NCBI GenBank assembly: GCA_002633005.1
Contig: NMRA01000050.1
Span: forward strand, 395,983-457,982
Length of the DNA: 62,000 nt
Origin: Phoronis australis
Taxonomy: Eukaryota > Phoronida > Phoronidae
Direction of reading: 5' to 3'
In this document: positions 57,901 to 62,000 of the stretch, one piece after another
How the letters are laid out: the number at the start of each line of letters is the position of its first letter
Numbering within the stretch: the first letter of the stretch is position 1
Program-made: the position numbers and the translations under genes
The notes under the pieces: model-generated
Seen by the model: only the letters and a program-made list of their open reading frames with translations
What the model was told of the DNA's origin: nothing
The model's database searches: none

Positions 57901-58447
57901 TCCTAGCATCACGAGCAATAACTAAAGTTTAAATTGGAAAAGGGGTTTGATATTTAATAAAATTTGTCGTGGGTGGTTTTAATGAATACAAATTAAAGGA
58001 TTATTGTTTATTAAATGCTCACTCTGGAATGGTTTGCACGCGTCTTGTCTTGATTGATTATCGGACATAAAAAGTAGCCTTCGGTTTAACGTTGCTCTTT
58101 AGTCTACGAAGCGATTGATCATACACGATGATTGACACTAAAATTACTCTAAACCACTTGCTTTTTCAAAACTTTCAGTTTGTAATGTTTCAGCTGTCCA
58201 TTTTGCATCCCCCTAGCCCAATTCAAAATGAAAACAAATATAAGGCTGTTTTGCGTGATCATGGAATAATGGACCTACATTGATCCGGAAACGAAAACGT
58301 AGATGTAAAATGAGCTCGACGATTTCCGGTACTTTCATGGCACAGTCGGGACATGTATTCATTATGAAACCAAAACCAATAGAAATGTGTCTCGGCGACT
58401 TCACAATCTCTGTATGATTTAAGCTATTCTCCATCTTTCTTTTTTAG
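54966..58447 (+). other. Third intron of the CCP gene
   Basis: About 3.5 kb. Contains the SINE copy at 57310-57500. I found no additional CCP-like exon (no C..P..P.NG text on the plus strand). The remaining sequence is AT-rich. Confidence 0.6.
57310..57500 (+). repeat. tRNA-derived SINE, copy 3 (best preserved head)
   Basis: GTGGCCTAGTCGGTTAGCAT matches the RNA polymerase III A box (TRGCNNAGTNGG). 30 bp downstream GAGTTCGAGACCC matches the B box (GGTTCGANNCC). The body (CTCCGCAGCTCGGTTCTAAA, ATTAATAAAACATAAAAACG, CAATGCAATGGGCCCACGTC) is shared with 3600-3810. It is not a functional tRNA: the acceptor and anticodon arms do not fold. Confidence 0.78.
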
Positions 58448-58523
58448 CTGTCAACGGGCTTTGCAAACCGCGACAGGCACCTAAAAACGGTGTCATAGAT
58501 TGCTACGAAGACGGACTGTACCT
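58448..58523 (+). CDS. CCP/sushi-type protein, exon 4 (first half of CCP module 1)
   Basis: This 76-bp exon lies between acceptor CTTTCTTTTTTAG and donor TACCT|GTGAGT, in phase 1 to 2. It encodes AVNGLCKPRQAPKNGVIDCY and EDGLYL. C-x-P-x-x-APKNG is the typical CCP start (C..P..P.NG). An additional Cys (IDC) is present where a standard four-Cys CCP has none. The last Leu codon is completed by either of the two following exons (CT|A or CT|G). Confidence 0.87.
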
Positions 58524-59402
58524 GTGAGTTTAACAAAATCAGAAATTTTGTTCTTAAAATCCTTTCCATAGACCTGTGGTAAGGCTACTCATTTGCAATT
58601 CGTTTCACTCTTCTATAATCAGCTTTCTTCTCTTCAAAGGACGTAATTCACATTTTATCGTATTTACTAAAGCCTATTCATGATCTTAATTGGCCGACTT
58701 ATAATTAATTACATTAGTCTCTGATGTCATAAGCCGAACTTTTTCCAGAGAGCATTTTAACGCTTTGGTCGCTTTTACAGATGCCCACTGTGTTAGTCTA
58801 TCACTAGCCCGCATTTCATTAACTCTGCACTTAAGAAACACTACGCAATGTTCTCTGAGTGGAGTTCGGATAGAGTAGGCTTTGCTTTCAACATAATCTT
58901 CTCAACCTTTTATGGTATGGTCGCGTGACAAATCTTGTACGCCGATGAAAGCAGTACATATTACGTAATAAAAGTGTGTAAAATACAGCAAGAGGAACGC
59001 CGATATAAATTTGTAATCAAAACCAAACATTTCGAGTGCAGAAAGATCAGTGCTCTGGCAAAACGATGGTTTCTTGTTAGAATTGGATAACGAGGTTCGT
59101 CTTGATATATTTCATACACTTCCATTCAGTTTGTATCGGTGGTACAGACTTATAACGGTTTTTGATTAATACGACGTGGCATTTTACTATCCCATTTTTG
59201 TTGACGGTCAAAGAATGCGCACTTTCGCTCCCTTTTTAATCCTCTTATTGAAAAAAAAAAAAACAATAGAAAACGAGAATCTCTACAAAGCCACTACATT
59301 GTCCACTCAAAACAACGACTAGAAACTGAAGTTTTTGAATATTAATTCACTAGCTCAGCATATGTTCCTCTGTCTAATGAATTCACTTTTGGTTGCATCC
59401 AG

Positions 59403-59524
59403 AACTTGCGAAGCCAGGTGTAAAAACGGGTACAGGTTCCCTACTGGTCAAGGGGAGATTATTGACGACTGCGACCAATACGACGGGACGTGGCTGGATA
59501 ATATTCCCTTTCCGGAGTGTATAT
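59403..59524 (+). CDS. CCP/sushi-type protein, exon 5A (second half of CCP module 1, variant A)
   Basis: This 122-bp exon lies between acceptor GGTTGCATCCAG and donor ATAT|GTAAGC, in phase 2 to 1. It encodes TCEARCKNGYRFPTGQ, DDCDQYDGTWLDN and PFPECI: the C..GY...C...G.W....P.C half of a CCP module with an extra Cys (TCEA). It shares length, phases and about 65% of residues with 60254-60375. Splicing both in series shifts the frame and brings a TAG inside the exon at 60957, so one or the other is expected per transcript. Confidence 0.85.
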
Positions 59525-59833
59525 GTAAGCGTTCTAGTACGCCTAATTTGCATTCAATGACAAGAGCATGGAGTGTGTCGAAGGTTGACCAAGGCACCGG
59601 GTGTCCTATCCTGGTATCTGTCTTGCGATGAGCGAGCGTCAGTTATACATGTATCTTGACACGTTTCTCCTAGACATAAGCCATGGACGTACGCCCGGGA
59701 CGTACGTCAATGAAGATGAGCCTCCATGTTCTTGTTGATGCTAATTTATGCAGAAAAAAAATACGTCTGCATTATAAATGTATTTTCGACATTGCGTTTT
59801 TTAATTGAAAGCAAAATCTAAATCACACGTAGA

Positions 59834-60120
59834 CATGCGCGCACCAGCCTAAAATATAGGGGGCTCGAATTGTTCGATATGCGGACCTTTTACTGAAAAA
59901 AATCAAACGAGGACTAAAAAAAGGGGCCACTTGGTTCAGGCCTGCCAATCGTGCATCCGCGCCGAATTCTTTTGGACTTTGTGGACTTTTGTCTCATTTA
60001 CTCGGCCGGACTTTTTGTTTCACTGAGGCGTTTTTGCCCAACATTAATTCGCCAAATTGGGGGGGGGGGGGNNNNNTCGTTCGAGTCTCCCGAGCTCCCC
60101 CCAACTGGGTTCGCCCATGG
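59834..60120 (+). mobile_element. Repeat R3, copy 3, with assembly gap
   Basis: Close copy of 48592-48830 (GCGCGCACCAGCCTAAAATA, TCGATATGCGGACCTTTTAC, ACGAGGACTAAAAAAAGGGG, TTTTTGTTTCACTGAGGCG). It contains a 13-base G run and 5 Ns (60072-60076), so the local sequence and length are unreliable. It lies between the two duplicated CCP half-exons. Confidence 0.85.
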
Positions 60121-60253
60121 TAGATGCTATTGGCTACGGAGTTTAGTTTCGCAGAACGCACACTGTTTGCTTTCAACCAAAAAATGCAATTTCAGTAGGC
60201 CTATATGCCATAGTAACGTATTCTGACTAACACACTGTTTCATGTACATATAG

Positions 60254-60375
60254 GCGTTGTGAGGCTTCTTGTAAAGACGGCTTTAAGTTTCCAACAGGCC
60301 AGCTGTCTATTGTGGATGACTGCGACGATTATTCTGGGGAATGGCTCGACAACGTACCAATTCCTGACTGCATTT
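60254..60375 (+). CDS. CCP/sushi-type protein, exon 5B (second half of CCP module 1, variant B)
   Basis: This 122-bp exon lies between acceptor CATGTACATATAG and donor ATTT|GTAAAT, in phase 2 to 1. It encodes RCEASCKDGFKFPTGQ, IVDDCDDYSGEWLDN and PIPDCI. Cysteines, FPTGQ, DDCD and the W-L-D-N turn match exon 5A, while the loop before DDC and the residues around Y-x-G differ. Either exon joins 58448-58523 upstream and 60957-61055 downstream without a frame change. It could instead be the end of a second module whose first-half exon is missing in the gap at 60072-60076. Confidence 0.85.
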
Positions 60376-60956
60376 GTAAATATGAAATCATCCCTTCACT
60401 CCAGTCAAACCCTACGCCGGTCCCAGGTTTCGGTCCTGATTCAGTAAAATACCACGTAGATTATATTTTACCCTTGATCACAAACCTTTAGTCAAGTAGA
60501 TGAGGTCGTGGTTAGTTATCAATAGTGTCAGAATTATCAAATTTGATGGGTTATTGTGGTACAGTTTCCTGCCAGAATGAGTGTGGCCAAGAACGCAATT
60601 ATTACAAAACGACCACAAGATGTCTCTGTGTTTCATAAAAATTGGTGGACGTGACTCGGCTGCGCTCTTACTTTTGCAGTTTCGGGACACGTTTTTTGAA
60701 TACGAGGACCAACAATAGCACGATAACAGTCTGGTATTAATTAAGCCCCACCTAAATTTCTTACTTTTCAACTTTCGCTGTTTTGTTTTTCGCCGTGGTT
60801 CTGTGTTTCTTCTAAGTGCCAGTTAAATTCATTGATTTGCTGTCGATGTCCTGCATCGTCTTCGATGATTGTCTGAAAGTTAGTGGGCCAGTGTTGTTGC
60901 TTCCTGTTACTAGGGCAGTCTCGATCTGACTTGTCTTGTTCTGTTCTCGTTGTTAG

Positions 60957-61055
60957 CTACTGGGAAATGCCAGGAGCCAGGCGACCCCAAGAACGGCAAG
61001 GTCTCGTGTATAGCAGACCACTTGAAGACCGAGTGTACTGTTCGCTGCATTGATG
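60957..61055 (+). CDS. CCP/sushi-type protein, exon 6 (start of CCP module 2)
   Basis: This 99-bp exon lies between acceptor TCTCGTTGTTAG and donor GATG|GTGAGC, in phase 1 to 1. It encodes STGKCQEPGDPKNGKVSCIA and HLKTECTVRCIDG. C-x-x-P-x-x-PKNG begins a second CCP module with the same additional cysteines (VSC and TEC). Here the exon border falls after C-x-D-G and not before the TEC cysteine, so module 2 is divided differently from module 1. The completing exon must lie beyond the window. Confidence 0.87.
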
Positions 61056-61593
61056 GTGAGCCAGTTATCTTAGAGTTATTGATCACCTTTGCCTACCGTA
61101 CTCAATTTTTCTTCTAGTGTGAAAGTTGTATAATGGTCCTAGATTCGATAGTAAAGCCATTTCCACTGACAATATTTATTTTCATTATTCAGTGAAAGTT
61201 GTAGTTACGCAGTGGTTCTCAAATCGGGGACTTTTACATGTTGCCAGATTGTTTTTTTGTAAACAAACCTAAGGAAAAACGAGAATTGACTATGCTGGTG
61301 TGGTATGTATATCTAATAATGTAAACCTTTTTAGAACTGGTGTAAGGATTTTATCCTGCAATTGGTCAAGACTTTTCCGTACTCAGACATATAAAACATC
61401 ACAGTCCAAAGCAATTTAGCTGTGTAAATGCTTTCAACCTAAAGTTGATGCTAATCTTGAGAGGGATCATGGGCATGACATCACTTCCTGTGAGTCATTG
61501 TAGGAGTGCTTATAATAGATTGCTGGAAAGATTAAGAAACTCAGCATATCCATAAATTGGCATTTATAGCTGAATGCATTACAGCGTTCTGTC
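61056..61593 (+). other. Intron of the CCP gene, nothing recognised
   Basis: No CCP second-half text (GY..C..G.W) was found up to the start of repeat R2. Confidence 0.5.
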
Positions 61594-62000
61594 ATTCAGT
61601 AACTTTTCCAGACGTGAGGGGTGCTGAACGTGCGATAACACCTGGCTCTTTTGTTAACTGCCCATCTCAGTCTTTTGTCCCATGTGATAACAAGCAGGCC
61701 AATTATCTCCCAGGCTTCAAAGGAAACGTATGGTGGTTGCACGCTATTACAGAATGCGTATGAACACAGTCAAACCCAGTGCGTTGGTAATCCGTTTGGA
61801 CAGAATAGATTGTCTTAAAATATGTTGTAGTTTGGCGATTTTGGTGATTCAAAAACGGAACATGATCAGCATTTGAGGAATTTAGAAATGCTACTGGTTT
61901 AAGCTTAAATATGTTATAACTTAACTTTCATTTTTATCAGCCCAGCCCAGTCAGGCTAGATACGATCTGATCGGTGATTAGAGCAATTATCGAACATAAG
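61594..62000 (+). repeat. Interspersed repeat R2, copy 2, truncated by the window edge
   Basis: Reverse-complement partner of 20160-20590, starting CAGTAACTTTTCCAGACGTG and running to GAGCAATTATCGAACATAAG. It is inside the CCP gene's intron. Frame DVRGAERAIT..KGNVWWLHAIT is open, as in copy 1. Confidence 0.88.

Overview
The window looks like intron-rich, repeat-dense metazoan nuclear DNA, probably from a marine invertebrate (a hemichordate, amphioxus or similar animal). It is AT-rich. Coding signal comes as short exons with consensus GT/AG junctions and matching phases, spread over many kilobases. The rest is interspersed repeats, foldback elements, tRNA-derived SINEs, non-LTR and Penelope-type retroelement remnants and small terminal-inverted-repeat elements. 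No bacterial operon or CRISPR array is present. The species assignment is an inference; no sequence search was possible.

Three host genes can be built from exon phases. (1) 0.7-11.7 kb, minus strand: a short-chain dehydrogenase/reductase of the retinol-dehydrogenase/WWOX type. Four phase-compatible exons carry the cofactor motif TGANSGIG, CNAG, the catalytic Ser, YKNSK and a PG motif. The 5' end is uncertain and the 3' end lies beyond the left edge. (2) 25.4-35.7 kb, plus strand: a secreted single-Reeler-domain protein. Four exons sum to exactly 165 codons including the stop, followed by AATAAA. (3) 51.4 kb to beyond the right edge, plus strand: a secreted sushi/CCP-type protein with a signal peptide, a furin-like site and six-cysteine CCP-like modules split across exons.

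The most interesting observation is in gene 3. The second half of its first CCP module exists twice in tandem (59403-59524 and 60254-60375). Both copies are 122 bp with the same phases and about 65% residue identity. Using both would break the frame, so they look like mutually exclusive alternative exons. A 5-N gap lies between them and must be resolved before this is believed.

The introns and intergenic DNA also hold notable structures. A foldback-like element of about 3 kb (5.2-8.1 kb) surrounds a decayed multi-copy gene and sits between a second pair of inverted arms (4.15-4.64 and 10.64-11.39 kb). Two arrays (9.2-10.5 and 36.9-37.9 kb) carry a CTCF-like CCACTAGGNGGCGC motif every ~145 bp. 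There is a Penelope-like GIY-YIG remnant inside inverted repeats (28.2-28.9 kb), and a ~450-bp-armed inverted repeat (39.0-40.8 kb). A decayed copy of a zinc-finger-containing invertebrate repeat gene keeps splice sites (44.2-45.3 kb). Several repeat families recur in opposite orientation across the window. Nothing indicates that the three host genes act in one pathway, although genes 2 and 3 both encode secreted proteins of classes often found in invertebrate innate defence.
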